From Ashinkailepas kermadecensis (lineage: Eukaryota; Arthropoda; Thecostraca; Neolepadidae), in contig JAOTOM010004799.1 of assembly GCA_034440615.1 (NCBI GenBank), positions 1 through 64,000 on the forward strand: a stretch of DNA of 64,000 bases, written 5' to 3'. The notes beneath the pieces are model-generated. The model ran no database searches. It worked only from the letters and a program-made list of their open reading frames with translations, and was not told where the DNA came from. Position 1 is the first letter of the stretch. Each line of letters begins with the position of its first letter. The position numbers and the translations under genes are program-made. Positions 1 to 12,415 of this stretch are shown piece by piece.

Positions 1-177
1 GATGATGGAGATTCGAGATAGCTTGGTGACGGATGAAAGGACTATTGGACACCAACCACTTCAAATGGAAGCAATAATTGTCAGCCCGGATGTCTATGGA
101 GCCTATTGGAGCTGCATTTGGAGTCAAGAACAGCAAATGCAGTAGGGTTACAGAAAGACTCACTTATAGGACATTGC
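1..177. other. Unique flank, no gene seen
   Basis: Short non-repetitive sequence ahead of the first minisatellite. I see no coding frame, splice signal or RNA gene in it. Confidence 0.5.
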
Positions 178-578
178 TGAGTTCGGGCTGTACAGTTCAT
201 GGTCTGATGTAAAGTTCAGGCTGTACACTTGATAGCCTGACGTTAAGTTGGAGCTGTACACTTGATAGCCTGACATTGAGTTCGGGCTGTACACTTGATG
301 GCCTGACATTGAGTTCGGGCTGTACACTTGATAGCCTGACGTCGAGTTCGGGCTGTACACTTGATAGCCTGACATTGAGTTCGGGCTGTACACTTGATAG
401 CCTGACGTCGAGTTCGGGCTGTACTCTTGATAGTCTGACGTTGAGTTTGGGCTGCACACTTGATAGCCTGACGTTGAGTTCGTGCTGTACACTTGATGGC
501 CTGACGTTGAGTTTGGGCTGCACACTTGACAGCCTGACGTTGAGTCCTGGCTGTACACTTAATAGTCTGACGTTGAGT
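178..578. repeat. 33-bp minisatellite, about 12 copies
   Basis: Tandem array with a 33-bp unit whose core is ttcgggctgtacacttgat. Copies differ by a few substitutions. Because 33 is divisible by three and no frame contains a stop, all readings are open; on the plus strand it reads as an 11-residue repeat (SSGCTLDSLTL). I read it as a non-coding minisatellite because several overlapping frames on both strands are equally open. Confidence 0.9.
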
Positions 579-632
579 GGTTGGCGCATAGCCTCGAAGG
601 CAACTGGCGCGAGAAGAATTAGCTCCAATCAA

Positions 633-985
633 CGACACCAGCGACACCCGAGTCCGTTATCGACACCCGGGTCCGTCACTACACCCGAGTCCCGAGTGGC
701 CGTGCCCGACATCCGGGACCGTCACTATACCCGGGTCCCAAGTATCCGTGCCCGACACCCGGGACCGTCACTACACCCGAGTCCCAAGTGTCCGTGTCCG
801 ACACCCGGGTCCGTTACTACACCCGAGTCCGTTATCGACACCGGGTTCGTTACTACACCCGAGTCACAAGTGTTCGCTTCCGACACCCGGATCCATCACT
901 ACACCCGAGTCCCAAGTGTCCGTGCCCGACACCCGGGTCACAAACTTCCGACATCCCATTATTACACCCGAGTCACAAACTTCCG
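633..985. repeat. Irregular minisatellite (acacccgggtccgt type)
   Basis: Degenerate tandem array built from half units of about 22 bp, alternating cgacacccgggtccgt and ctacacccgagtcccaag, giving composite units of about 40 to 46 bp with several deletions. Confidence 0.8.
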
Positions 986-1560
986 CTGCTCGGCCGTGTT
1001 CGTCTACGGGAGCGTCGTCGGCGCCAGTTTGCTTTAGTGCGGCGGTCGGCGGTTTTTGCTCCGCAATCGCCGTAGGCCTGGCCGGCCAGCATGCGTCGTC
1101 ACCTGTTTGGAGTGGCGCACACCTGTTGGCTGCCCCTGCAGGCTAGCTGACCGGTACGGCGCCAGGGGAGGGCGGCGCACGGCGTCTGTCGGCAGTGACA
1201 GATAGTTCTGCAGGGCGGCAGACTCCACGACCGGGGCGACCGCGGCCCGGCCGCATTCCCATCGACCGGGCTTTTTTACGGCGGCGGGCGCCGTTTCTCG
1301 GGCGAACGGCCGTTTTTCCGGGCCGTACCGACGGCGGCCGCCCATGGGAAGGTAGCACACGCGACTACTGCCGGCCCGGCTGGGAGTGGCCCCGGGCACC
1401 CGGGCATCCACGCGACTGCCGCCAGCCCGGCTGGGAATGGCCCCCGGCATGTCCACGCGACCGCCGCCAGCCCGGCCGACAGCCGTCACCCTGGGAACGA
1501 CGCAGCGCCGCCGGGCCGCCAACCGGGCCGATCGTCGGCCACGTCGCGCCGCTGCAAGTC
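986..1560. other. GC-rich, CpG-rich unique block
   Basis: Non-repetitive sequence of high GC content with many CpGs and frequent ccggc motifs. Overlapping frames on both strands are open only because GC-rich DNA has few stops. No domain was recognised. It could be a CpG-island-like regulatory block. Confidence 0.4.
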
Positions 1561-1713
1561 GCCGCCCAGACCCACCAGCTGGCGGTACCCTACGCCGCCC
1601 AGACCCACCAGCTGGCGGTACCCTACGCCGCCCAGACCCACCAGCTGGCGGTACCCTACGCCGCCTAGACCCACCACCTGGCGGTGCCCTACGCCGCCCA
1701 GACCCACCAGCTG
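1561..1713. repeat. 33-bp minisatellite, about 4.6 copies
   Basis: Near-perfect tandem copies with core cccagacccaccagctggcg followed by gtaccctac. The last copies have ttag or gtgccc variants. Confidence 0.9.
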
Positions 1714-1784
1714 AGGTCGACCGGCACCGGTCAGTGGGTACGGTACCGACGCTGCCATATACTGCTGACGGTACCCTACGGCTC

Positions 1785-2057
1785 TGCAGCTGCCCTACTG
1801 CCGATAAGGTGCTGACGCTGCTCTACTGCCGATAAGGTTCTGATCCTGCCCTACTGCCGATAAGGTGCTGACGTTCCCCTACTGTCGATAAGGTGCTGAC
1901 GCTGCCCTACTGCCGATAAGGTGCTAACGCTGCTCTAATGCCGATAAGGTTCTGATCCTGCCCTACTGCCGATAATGTGCCGGCGCTGCCCTACTGACGA
2001 TAAGGTGTTGGCGCTTTCATCTTGCCGATAAGGTACTGGCGCCGTCCTACTGCCGAT
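1785..2057. repeat. 28-bp minisatellite, about 10 copies
   Basis: Tandem copies with core ctactgccgataaggtgctg. Variants alternate between gctgacgctg and tctgatcctg at the variable part, so some copies form a two-unit pattern. Confidence 0.85.
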
Positions 2058-2766
2058 GAATATACCTAGATGTTAAACATATGTCCGAATGGCACTCACC
2101 TGGTGAGTTTCATTGCGTCCGTTCATATTCGATTAGGTCGGGGTGTAAAAAGGCATTTGTCTGTCTTAATTCCTCCGACATTCCTCGCTTCCAGAATCCG
2201 GCTTGTCCGACGCTCGCCAGCTGTTCCGCGTGGCTTCATCTGAGCTCATCTTCCCATCCGGTTACATTTGTACCTCTTATCGGGAGATAATTAGACGGAT
2301 AGCATCACGTCTCGTGCGGGCTCGGGCGGGCGCCGATCGTACCGGCCACTGCGGCTCGCCACGGCCCGGCGCACAGGCACGCCGTGGGACGTACATACCG
2401 CCGGAATCCGGTAGTTTCCGGGCGGCGGCGGCACCGGGTGTCGCCTGGGGCCGTGCGGCGCGACAGGCCGGGCGACGCGAGCCGGCAGCGGCGCGGCCGC
2501 CTGTTCCGCTCCGGTGTTGCAGAATAATGCGCGGTGCATCGTCGTCGCTGCAAGCTCCGCCTCCCGTAGCGGTAGTTCGAAAACTGCCTGATGACGGTGG
2601 CGGTATGCCGATGTGCGGTGTTGCTGACCGGCCAGATTCCATGGTGCGCAGATCCGCTCCAGGTTGCGTGCAGGGGATTGTTGGCAGATGCGTGTAGCAG
2701 TTTTAGTAGTCCTCTCGACCTTTTCCTTCGATAAGTTCACTTCTCAGTCAGTTCGTGGCACGAATG
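2058..2766. other. Unique sequence with GC-rich core
   Basis: About 2300-2560 is strongly GC-rich and CpG-dense, and the flanks are mixed. Three overlapping frames of 120 to 164 codons lie here on both strands, with arginine-, alanine- and proline-rich composition typical of GC-rich non-coding DNA. No domain recognised. Confidence 0.35.
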
Positions 2767-2768
2767 TG

Positions 2769-2880
2769 GCGTCTGCGAGGCGTCTGCGAGTTTCCTGCGA
2801 GGCGTCTGCGAGTCTCATGCGAGGCATCTGAGAGTGGTCTGTGAGTCTCCTGCGAGCTGTCTGCGATGTGTCTGCGAGGG
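2769..2880. repeat. 22-bp minisatellite, about 5 copies
   Basis: Degenerate tandem array of the motif tgcgaggcgtctgcgag plus a short variable tail. Confidence 0.75.
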
Positions 2881-4155
2881 AAATGTGTCTACAACATTTT
2901 GACAACGCACATTTGCCCTTTCAGTATTCTGGAGACAAGCATGCTTTTTTAAGTTCATTGCCACCTGGATTTCGGAGAAGCGGAATATGTTCCCGAGGAT
3001 TATATTTATCGCTCTCAATTGTGCGAGCACAATTAGAACCGTGGCTGAAGCCCTCTCAATAATTGCTCGGACATCATTAAACAAAAACCATCTGCGTACT
3101 ATTACGAGGTTAAAACTCCAAATTTGAAGACCATAGTCTCAGAAAGTGGTGTTGCCCCTCACAATTATTAAAGTGTACTAGCGCTTCTTCAGAAGGCCAC
3201 TTAGCTGCCCACCAGAAAATCCCAAACCATCCTGGAATTGTAATTGGGACCAGATGAAATTCATTCGTTCCTAGCACATTCAACAACCTGACCAGCACAG
3301 ACAATTTTCATAAAATGGCATCACTGATCTGCAGGCTTCATAGGGTGCTTCTCTCTCAGATGCCTTGGCCTGCTTTGATGTGGATATTGGCCTGAGGCTG
3401 GTTCCTGGATCTTTCCCAGACAGTACTGACATAAACAGAGACACACAGCCAAATTTGACTAGCATGTAGGTGATATTCAGAAATCATGTCTTCATGCAGT
3501 GATGCAGTGGGTAAACATATTGCGCATAGGCCTGCTAGTGCCGCCTGCTAACTACACCATGGTGGTCAGGGAAATCTAGTAGTCAATTTTTGCTGGTCTT
3601 TGGAACAAAGATGGCGCCTTGTCTAGCATGTTAGCTGTGGGACAGCAACCCATAATAAAGTATGAACCATCTGCCCCCATCGTAGTGATGGTAAATCTTG
3701 AATCCAGCGAAAAGCACACATTTTTGCTTGCACTAAAGATTGTTTGCAACATTTGCTAATTACAGAGAACCAAGCAATCTTCATGTTCGAACTTAATTTC
3801 ATTGCTCTCCATCTCGCGTCAATCTCTAGATTTTAAAGAACGCATTTTGGACACACCGTCATGAAGGATGGCAATGCTTTTCCGTAAGCCTCAGAGCTCA
3901 ATCAGCGCTCCGCTGATTGAGCTATATATAATTTTTAAGTCTAGACCGCTTATTTTCCAGACTATTTCGAAAACGTGATAATTATCACATCCCCGACCTC
4001 TGATATTATGCCATTAGCTTGTGCATGCTAACGCGAATGCCTTTCATTCACAGGCTTGGTAATAAAACGATGGAAATAATATTTAAATCCAGCTTGATTC
4101 CCGGTCAGGACTGAAAACCAAGGATGAGGGTGATGCCACCACCATGTCCGCGCTG
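2881..4155. other. Unique AT-richer sequence, no gene assigned
   Basis: Two overlapping minus-strand frames (3110-3304 and 3280-3465) look somewhat protein-like but are short, lie in different frames and match nothing I know. A perfect 13-bp hairpin lies at 3895-3923 (listed separately). The remainder shows nothing I can name. Confidence 0.35.
3895..3923. other. Perfect 13-bp stem hairpin, 3-base loop
   Basis: The arms 3895-3907 (agctcaatcagcg) and 3911-3923 (cgctgattgagct) are exact reverse complements around the loop ctc. It is followed by an AT-rich tract (tatatata). It could be a terminator-like or extruding palindrome, or a relic of a mobile element. Confidence 0.8.
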
Positions 4156-4326
4156 GGTGACAACCTGAGGTGACGACCTGAAGTGATGACCTGAGGTGAC
4201 GACCTGAGGTGACGACCTGAGGTGACGACCTGAGGTGACGACATGAGGTGACGACCTGAGGTGACGACCTGAGGTGACGACCTGAGGTGACGACCTGAGG
4301 TGACGACCTGAGGTGACGACCTGAGA
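4156..4326. repeat. 13-bp minisatellite, about 13 copies
   Basis: Tandem ctgaggtgacgac units, nearly perfect. With period 13 a frame cycles through three phases, giving a 13-residue protein-level period on the minus strand. Confidence 0.9.
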
Positions 4327-4388
4327 AGAATCGATTTAAAACCGTGCGTCAGAATACAGACGATTGAATGAGGAAGGGTGAGGTGCAG

Positions 4389-4566
4389 CAGATAACCCGC
4401 CAAGCTGACAGTCACGAGGACGTGCGAGGGCAGACAGAAAAAGATAACCCGTAGATAACCCGCCAAGCTGGTGACCAAGAGGCCGTGCAAGGGGAGACCG
4501 AAAAAGATAACCCGTAGATAACCCGCCAGGTTGGCAGTCGGGAGGGCGTGCGAGGGGAGACAGAAC
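4389..4566. repeat. 63-bp tandem repeat, about 3 copies
   Basis: Three diverged copies beginning gataacccgccaagctg and ending in a gagacagaaaaa-like stretch followed by gataacccgtagataaccc. Confidence 0.8.
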
Positions 4567-5304
4567 AACTTTCAACTTAGTTACAGGCCTGAATCTATTG
4601 CTGTGCACATATTCACCTCAAGCGTAATTCGTTCTTGGTGCCCAGAGATAATCATGCTAGGCATCAATCATTAGAGAAGCCGCCGTACCATATGATGGCT
4701 GTCTCGACAGGAATATCATTACAATGTGACAGCCAACTTCGAAGTATCGATGTAGAAAAGATGTAGGATAAAAACCGGTCGTGGGTTTGGGAGCAGATGC
4801 TACGATGATACAGAGTGCTAATGACAATATTATCCTCGTGCGTGGAGCAAAAAAAACAGTCATCCCCATTGTGATTATGAAACATTTATGCGAGCGCTTC
4901 ATTGGCTCACGCGAAAATTACCGGATATTTCTTAATTGTCAAATTTGCATGTTTTTGGGTAGATTTAGCCGGTGGGTAAATAAATAAGTGATTAGACAAC
5001 GACTGAGCCCATGAATATTCATCGCAAGACTCGCTGCGCTCCCTACCATCGATAACTGTTAAGCGGCCGTCGCGGCGGCGACTCGACGTTTGCGGTGCTC
5101 TGACTCGCGCCCGTTCGCCTTGGCAGCTCTACCTTCGTGAGCCGGCAACCGCATCCATCACATTTCCGACGGTGGGAGGACGTGAAGCGGCTGTCCAGCC
5201 CGATCTGGCTCCTCTGCAGCCTCACACACAGGCCGCAAATCAACACATCACGCACGGCCTGAGCATTGCTTCCGCCGACGTGTGCGCGACGGTGGCGGAC
5301 GGGT
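4567..5304. other. Unique sequence, no gene seen
   Basis: Mixed-composition DNA with short open frames only. It becomes GC-rich near 5040-5300. No RNA gene or domain recognised. Confidence 0.4.
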
Positions 5305-5353
5305 ACGTGACGTGACGTGACGTGACGTGACGTGACGTGACGTGACGTGACGT
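5305..5353. repeat. Pentanucleotide microsatellite (cgtga)n
   Basis: About nine perfect copies of the 5-mer. Each junction makes a tgacgt half-site, the core of CREB/ATF binding sites, so this short tract is a dense string of such half-sites. Confidence 0.9.
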
Positions 5354-5516
5354 CGAGTGACGGCTCGTAGCTTGTTCTCTGTAGCTGTAAACTTAGGCCT
5401 TCGCCTACTGGCGTCAGTTTAACAATGATTCATAGGACACAATCAGTTCAACTAGCCCCCAAAGCTGCCTTGGATCTGCACTGTGCTAGACCCAGAAGAG
5501 TCATTCGTTCGGATTC

Positions 5517-7318
5517 GCCACACCACGGCCACCAGTCACACCACGGCCACCGGTCACACCACGGCCACCAGTCACACCACGGCCACCGGTCACACCACGG
5601 CCACCGGTCACACCACGGCCACCGGTCACACCACGGCCACCGGTCACACCACGGCCACCGGTCACACGGCCACCGGTCACACCACGGCCACCGGCACACC
5701 ACGGCCACCGGTCACACCACGGCGCACACCACGGCCACCGGTCACACCACGGCCACCAGTCACACCACGGCCACCGGTCACACCACGGCCACCGGTCACA
5801 CCACGGCCACCGGTCACACCACGGCCACCAGTCACACCACGGCCACCGGTCACACCACGGCCACCGGTCACACCACGGCCACCGGTCACACCACGGCCAC
5901 CACGGCCACCGGTCACACCACGGCCACCAGCCACACCACGGCCACCGGTCACACCACGGCCACCAGTCACACCACGGCCACCGGTCACACCACGGCCACC
6001 GGTCACACCACGGCCACCAGTCACACCACGGCCACCGGTCACACCACGGCCACCAGTCACACCACGGCCACCAGTCACACCACGGCCACCGGTCACACCA
6101 CGGCCACCAGTCACACCACGGCACCGGTCACACCACGGCCACCGGTCACACCACGGCCACCAGTCACACCACGGTCACACCGGCCACCAGTCACACCACG
6201 GCCACCGGTCACACCACGGCCACCGGTCACACCACGGCCACCAGTCACACCACGGCCACCAGTCACACCACGGCCACCAGTCACACCACGCCACCGTACA
6301 CCACGGCCACCAGTCACACCACGGCCACCGGTCACACCACGGCCACCGGTCACCAGTCACACCACGGCCACCGGTCACACCACGGCCACCGGTCACACCA
6401 CGGCCACCAGTCACACCACGGCCACCGGTCACACCACGGCCACCAGCCACACACGGCCACCAGTCACACCACGGCCACCTCCGAGTCACACCACGGCCAC
6501 CAGTCACACCACGGCCACCGGTCACACCACGGCCACCAGTCACACCACGGCCACCAGTCACACCACGGCCACCGGTCACACCACGGCCACCAGTCACACC
6601 ACGGCCACCGGTCACACCACGGCCACCAGTCACACCACGGCCACCGGTCACACCACGGCCACCAGTCACACCACGGCCACCGGTCACACCACGGCCACCA
6701 GCCACACCACGGCCACCGGTCACACCACGGCCACCAGTCACACCACGGCCACCGGTCACACCACGGCCACCAGTCACACCACGGCCACCAGTCACACCAC
6801 GGCCACCAGTCACACCACGGCCACCAGTCACACCACGGCCACCGGTCACACCACGGCCACCAGTCACACCACGGCCACCAGTCACACCAGCCATACCACG
6901 ATCACCAGTCACACCACGGCCGGCCACCAGTCACACCACGGCCACCAGCCACACCACGGAAACCAGTCAACCACGGCCACCAGTCACACCACGGCCACCA
7001 GTCACACCACGGCCACCGGTCACACCACGGCCACCAGTCACACCACGGCCCCCAGTCACACCACGGCTACCAGTCACACCAGCCATACCACGACCACCAA
7101 TCACACTACGGCCACCAGTCACACCACGGCCACCAGTCACGCCACCACCAGTCACACTAGCCATACCACGGCTACCAGTCACACTACGGCCACCAGTCAC
7201 GCCACCACCAGTCACACTAGCCATACCACGGCTACCAGTCACACTACGGCTACCAGTCACACCACCGCCAGTCACACCAGTCACACCACGGCCATCAGTC
7301 ACACCACGGCCACCAGCT
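5517..7318. repeat. 18-bp minisatellite, about 98 copies
   Basis: Long array of accacggccaccggtcac with a second major variant having cagtcac in place of cggtcac. A minority of copies carry small deletions or divergent bases, more so towards the 3' end after about 6890. Open frames of 636 and 624 codons run through it as ([12 protein letters not shown])n and (PPVTPR)n. They are array read-through because both frames and the opposite strand are open. Confidence 0.95.
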
Positions 7319-7366
7319 ACCGATGCCGGTGTTGACTTGCCAGGTGCTCGCCGTTAGTTGAAGCCT

Positions 7367-8920
7367 CCTGGTGTCTTAGAACTGGCGGCAATCACAGCCA
7401 CCGGGTGTCCTAGAGCTGGCGACAATCACAGCCGCCGGGTGTCCTAGAGCTGGCGACACACAGCCGCCGGGTGTCCTAGAGCTGGCGGCGATCACAGCCG
7501 CCGGGTGTCCTAGAGCTGGCGACAATCACAGCCGCCGGGTGTCCTAGAGCTGGCGACAATCACAGCCGCCGGGTGTCCTAGAGCTGGCGACAATCACAGC
7601 CGCCAGGTGTCCTAGAGCTGGCGGCGATCACAGCCGCCGGGTGTCCTAGAGCTGGTGACAATCACAGCCGCCGGGTGTCCTAGAGCTGGCGACGATCACA
7701 GCCGCCGGGTGTCCTAGAGCTGGCGGCGATCACAGCCGCCGGGTGTCCTAGAGTTGGCGACAATCACAGCCGCCGGGTGTCCTAGAGCTGGTGACAATCA
7801 CAGCCGCCGGGTGTCCTAGATCTGGCGACAATCACAGCCGCCGGGTGTCCTAGAGCTGGCGACAATCACAGCCGCCGGGTGTCCTAGAGCTGGCGACAAT
7901 CACAGCCGCCGGGTGTCCTAGATCTGGCGACAATCACAGCCGCCGGGTGTCCTAGAGCTGGCGACAATCACAGCCGCCGGGTGTCCTAGAGCTGGCGACG
8001 ATCACAGCCGCCGGGTGTCCTAGAGCTGGCGACAATCACAGCCGCCGGGTGTCCTAGAGCTGGCGACACACAGCCGCCGGGTGTCCTAGAGCTGGCGACA
8101 ATCACAGCCGCCGGGTGTCCTAGAGCTGGCGGCGATCACAGCCGCCGGGTGTCCTAGAACTGGCGACAATCACAGCCGCCGGGTGTCCTAGAGCTGGCGA
8201 CACACAGCCGCCGGGTGTCCTAGAGCTGGCGACAATCACAGCCGCCGGGTGTCCTAGAGCTGGCGGCGATCACAGCCGCCGGGTGTCCTAGAGCTGGTGA
8301 CAATCACAGCCGCCGGGTGTCCTAGAGCTGGCGGCGATCACAGCCGCCGGGTGTCCTAGAGCTGGCGGCGATCACAGCCGCCGGGTGTCCTAGAGCTGGC
8401 GGCGATCACAGCCGCCGGGTGTCCTAGAGCTGGCGACAATCACAGCCGCCGGGTGTCCTAGAGCTGGCGACAATCACAGCCGCCGGGTGTCCTAGAGCTG
8501 GCGGCGATCACAGCCGCCGGGTGTCCTAGAGCTGGCGGCGATCACAGCCGCCGGGTGTCCTAGAGCTGGCGCAATCACAGCCGCCGGGTGTCCTATAGCT
8601 GGCGACAATCACAGCCGCCGGGTGTCCTAGAGCTGGCGGCGATCACAGCCGCCGGGTGTCCTAGAGCTGGCGACAATCACAGCCGCCGGGTGTCCTAGAG
8701 CTGGCGACAATCACAGCCGCCGGGTGTCCTAGAGCTGGTGACAATCACAGCCGCCGGGTGTCCTGGAGCTGGCGGCGATCACAGCCGCCGGGTGTCCTAG
8801 AGCTGGTGACAATCACAGCCGCCGGGTGTCCTAGAACTGGCGACAATCACAGCCGCCGGGTGTCCTAGATCTGGCGACAATCACAGCCGCCGGGTGTCCT
8901 AGAGCTGGCGGCGATCACAG
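7367..8920. repeat. 34-bp minisatellite, about 45 copies
   Basis: Unit core cagccgccgggtgtcctaga followed by gctggcgacaatca. The main alternatives at one site are gacaat, ggcgat and gtgacaat, and three copies share a deletion leaving gacaca. Stops (tag) inside the unit make it clearly non-coding. Confidence 0.95.
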
Positions 8921-8978
8921 TCAGAAGCATGGGCAGGGTTGCGCTGCCTTCGCCTCCACATTTGCACCACTGGAAATG

Positions 8979-9210
8979 GTTTTTCGTTTGTCGGCGCTCA
9001 TGGTGGTGTTATTTTTCGTTTGTCGGCGCTCATGGTGGTGTTATTTTTCGTTTGTCGGCACTCATGGTGGTGTTATTTTTCGTTTGTCGGCGCTCATGGT
9101 GGTGTTATTTTTCGTTTGTCGGCGCTCATGGTGGTGTTATTTTTCGTTTGCCGGCACTCATGGCGGTGTCAGTTATCGTTTGTAGGCGCCCAGTGTGGTG
9201 TCAGTTTTCT
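8979..9210. repeat. 32-bp minisatellite, about 7 copies
   Basis: Near-identical tandem copies with core tcggcgctcatggtggtg then ttatttttcgtttg. The last two copies are diverged. Plus-strand frames through it (69 to 114 codons) are array artefacts. Confidence 0.9.
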
Positions 9211-9391
9211 CTAGGGTTATCGTTTGGTGCGTCGTTGCATTCATTCGTGCTGAGCGGGCCAATGTACGAATAAAGAGTATGGTTTGCCTGGCGGTCACCG
9301 GGTAGATTCCGAACGTGATACCCGTTTGAATTTGCATACAAGCCCGAGACTCGCATAAGTTGATATGAATCTGGTTTTCCGATGATTCGAA

Positions 9392-9558
9392 CACTGGTCT
9401 GGTAATCGAGCACTGGTCTGGCAATCGCACAATGGTCTGGTTATCGAACACTGGTCTGGTAATCGAGCACTGGTCTGGTAATCGAGCAATGGCCTGGGAA
9501 TCGAACACTGGTCTGGTAATCGCGCACTGGTCTGGTAATCGATCACGGGTCTGGCGAT
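9392..9558. repeat. 19-bp minisatellite, about 9 copies
   Basis: Tandem copies of cactggtctggtaatcgag with point variants. An apparent 136-codon minus-strand frame is read-through of this array. Confidence 0.9.
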
Positions 9559-9894
9559 GGTGTGGCACCCCATTGCGGCACATCCTATATCATCAGCTGC
9601 ACCTGGGACAGCGGTCACATGTCCCTCTGCGATTCTCTCTGTTCCATCATCGTCTATTCTCTGGCGATTATTTGTGCACCTGTGATTTTCCGTGCTCATG
9701 CAGCCATCTGTTGTTCAGTGTTTCTTTGTGTTCACGTAAGCACCTGTGCCCTTGTGATCATCTGGTCTTCGGCGCCAATCGGCGCTCAGGTGGGTGACGA
9801 GTGACGTCATCCGTGACGGTTCCAGTATGCACAATTTTGTGATAATCTGCGATTCGGCGATCACCTAACTGATACGGACAGTTCCTGCCAGCTT
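9559..9894. other. Unique sequence, no gene seen
   Basis: Short, weakly repetitive (tgtgcacctgtgat-like) sequence between arrays. No feature recognised. Confidence 0.4.
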
Positions 9895-10740
<846 letters not shown>

Positions 10741-10747
<7 letters not shown>

Positions 10748-10940
10748 CCCTGTCCCTGTCCCTGCCCTTCCCTGCACTGCACTGCCCTGCCCTGCCCTGC
10801 TCGGTCCTTCCTTTCCCTTGCCCTTTCCCTGCCCTGACCTGTCCCTGCCCCTGCCCCTGCCCCTGCCCCTGCCCCTTCCCCTGCCCCTGCCCCTGCCCCT
10901 GCCCCTGCCCCTGCCCCTGTCCCTGCCCCTGCCCCTGCCC
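10741..10940. repeat. C-rich (cccctg)n degenerate microsatellite
   Basis: Continuation of the hexamer tract as ccctg/cccctg units with irregular interruptions, consistent with c-for-g decay of the ctgtcg array followed by new expansion. Confidence 0.85.
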
Positions 10941-12194
10941 ACTTCCGTGGAACTATCACGACCGCTCCCGCACAACAAAATGACGCCGGCCCAAAATTAT
11001 AGAGCACGACAAGTGATTGTTTATCATCAATCCGTCGGTAAGATGTACGTCCCGGTACCACACAGCCATTACTACCCAATCCATTAATCTCAACACAGAA
11101 TAAAATCCGTGATCGAGAGCAGTTGCCAGGGCGACGCCGCTGATTTATCATGACGCCACTTATCATTATTATCTGCTCGTGGATGACCGGATTCACAGTA
11201 TTTACGAGGAGAGAACGAGACGAACATTGACGCGGTGCAGGACGACGTCAGGGTACGGCGTGGGCCGGCGGTGGCGGCGAGTGAGCGGTCCCGGCAGCAG
11301 AGGACGACCATGCGCCGACCACTGGCGGACGTGACCACACACTGGGCACCACGCGCCGGTCGCGTGCTCTGCATGACGTCACACGGCCGACCTGCCATCC
11401 GACGGTCCTCTCGAGTGGCGTCGCTGAGCACGCCCGTGGTTCCGCCGGCCGGCTCTCATGCATTCCGCCGGGTTTTACCGCCGGCTGGATAATTTCACAG
11501 TTTGGGTTATTTGACTCATTACGCCAACAGATTTCGCGAGTAATTTGGCCTGTGCAGGCCAGCGTTTCGTGCCAAAAGTGAGCTTTATTGCTGGCCGAGA
11601 TGTATGTCGCCCGTACGGACGGCAGCAAGATGGCTGCTATGATTAGAACTGTACGGTTGTTAGCATAACTCGGCAGCAGTTGCTGGCGTCGCTGACCTCG
11701 CCGAGATAAATGACCACGCCGCGCGACCTGTAAGAAGTCATTTGGGCCCATTTGGAAAATTAATAAACGATTGTTTTGAGGGGTCTTTGGCCTAAAATGT
11801 GCGCGGGCCAACCGCACGCTGACACTGTCTGACCTGTGCGTGTCACAGGCCCCATACGCCGGCCATCTTCTCGCGCAATCTGCATAATATAGGGCAATTT
11901 TCACTAGCGGCACGTTCAAACCGCTCACGGTCGTCCTGGCCAGTCTCATCAATAACACATTAGGCTTAATTGATCCGGCGAGTTTGTATATTCGCTGGTG
12001 GTTTTAGGTGCCATTTTCTTACGGATTCGCAGCCGTCATGAACTCTATCGCCCTTGACAGTTGGATTCTGGGAAATTATAGAGGAAGAAGAATCGAGAGG
12101 CTTCGGATTATGTTCCTGAGGTCGCAATTCATCGTTGAAGGCTTTATTTACTCTCCGTCATCTCCACCAGTTCACCGATTACAGCGTCCAAGAG
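10941..12194. other. Unique block, conserved-element-like
   Basis: Contains a GC-rich CpG-dense core (about 11230-11480) and AT-rich flanks with AP-1-like tgactcat (about 11512), homeodomain-like and Fox/Sox-like AT motifs near 11760. A 236-codon minus-strand frame (11248-11958) is the longest open frame outside arrays. I recognise no domain in it and its basic, proline-rich end matches the GC-rich block. An enhancer is as likely as an exon. Confidence 0.3.
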
Positions 12195-12415
12195 ACCAGT
12201 GTCACCAGAAGAGACAGAGGACACTCGTGCTGATCCTCTGGCAACTAAGCATCTGGACTGCAGACGGAAGAGACAGGAGAGACAGAGGACACTGGCTCTG
12301 ATCCTCACGTCCTCTAGCAACTGAGCATCTGGACTGCAGACAGAAGAGACAGGAGAGACAGAGGACACTGGTGCTGATCCTCACGTTCTCTAGCCACTGA
12401 GCATCTGGACTGCAT
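12195..12415. repeat. About 76-bp tandem repeat, 3 copies
   Basis: Three imperfect copies containing gcatctggactgcagac and agacagaggacactgg. The last copy is truncated. Confidence 0.8.

Noticed and set aside
5043..5255. Short minus-strand frame with cysteine-arginine composition
   Set aside because: Only 70 codons in GC-rich DNA and no motif.
5425..7357. 636- and 624-codon plus-strand frames, His/Thr- and Pro-rich
   Set aside because: Both come from the 18-bp array, which is stop-free in two plus frames and on the minus strand. Variation follows the DNA unit, not codons.
11248..11958. 236-codon minus-strand frame outside arrays
   Set aside because: Not accepted as a gene: no recognised domain, half of it lies in a GC-rich block where stops are rare, and no splice or start context supports it.
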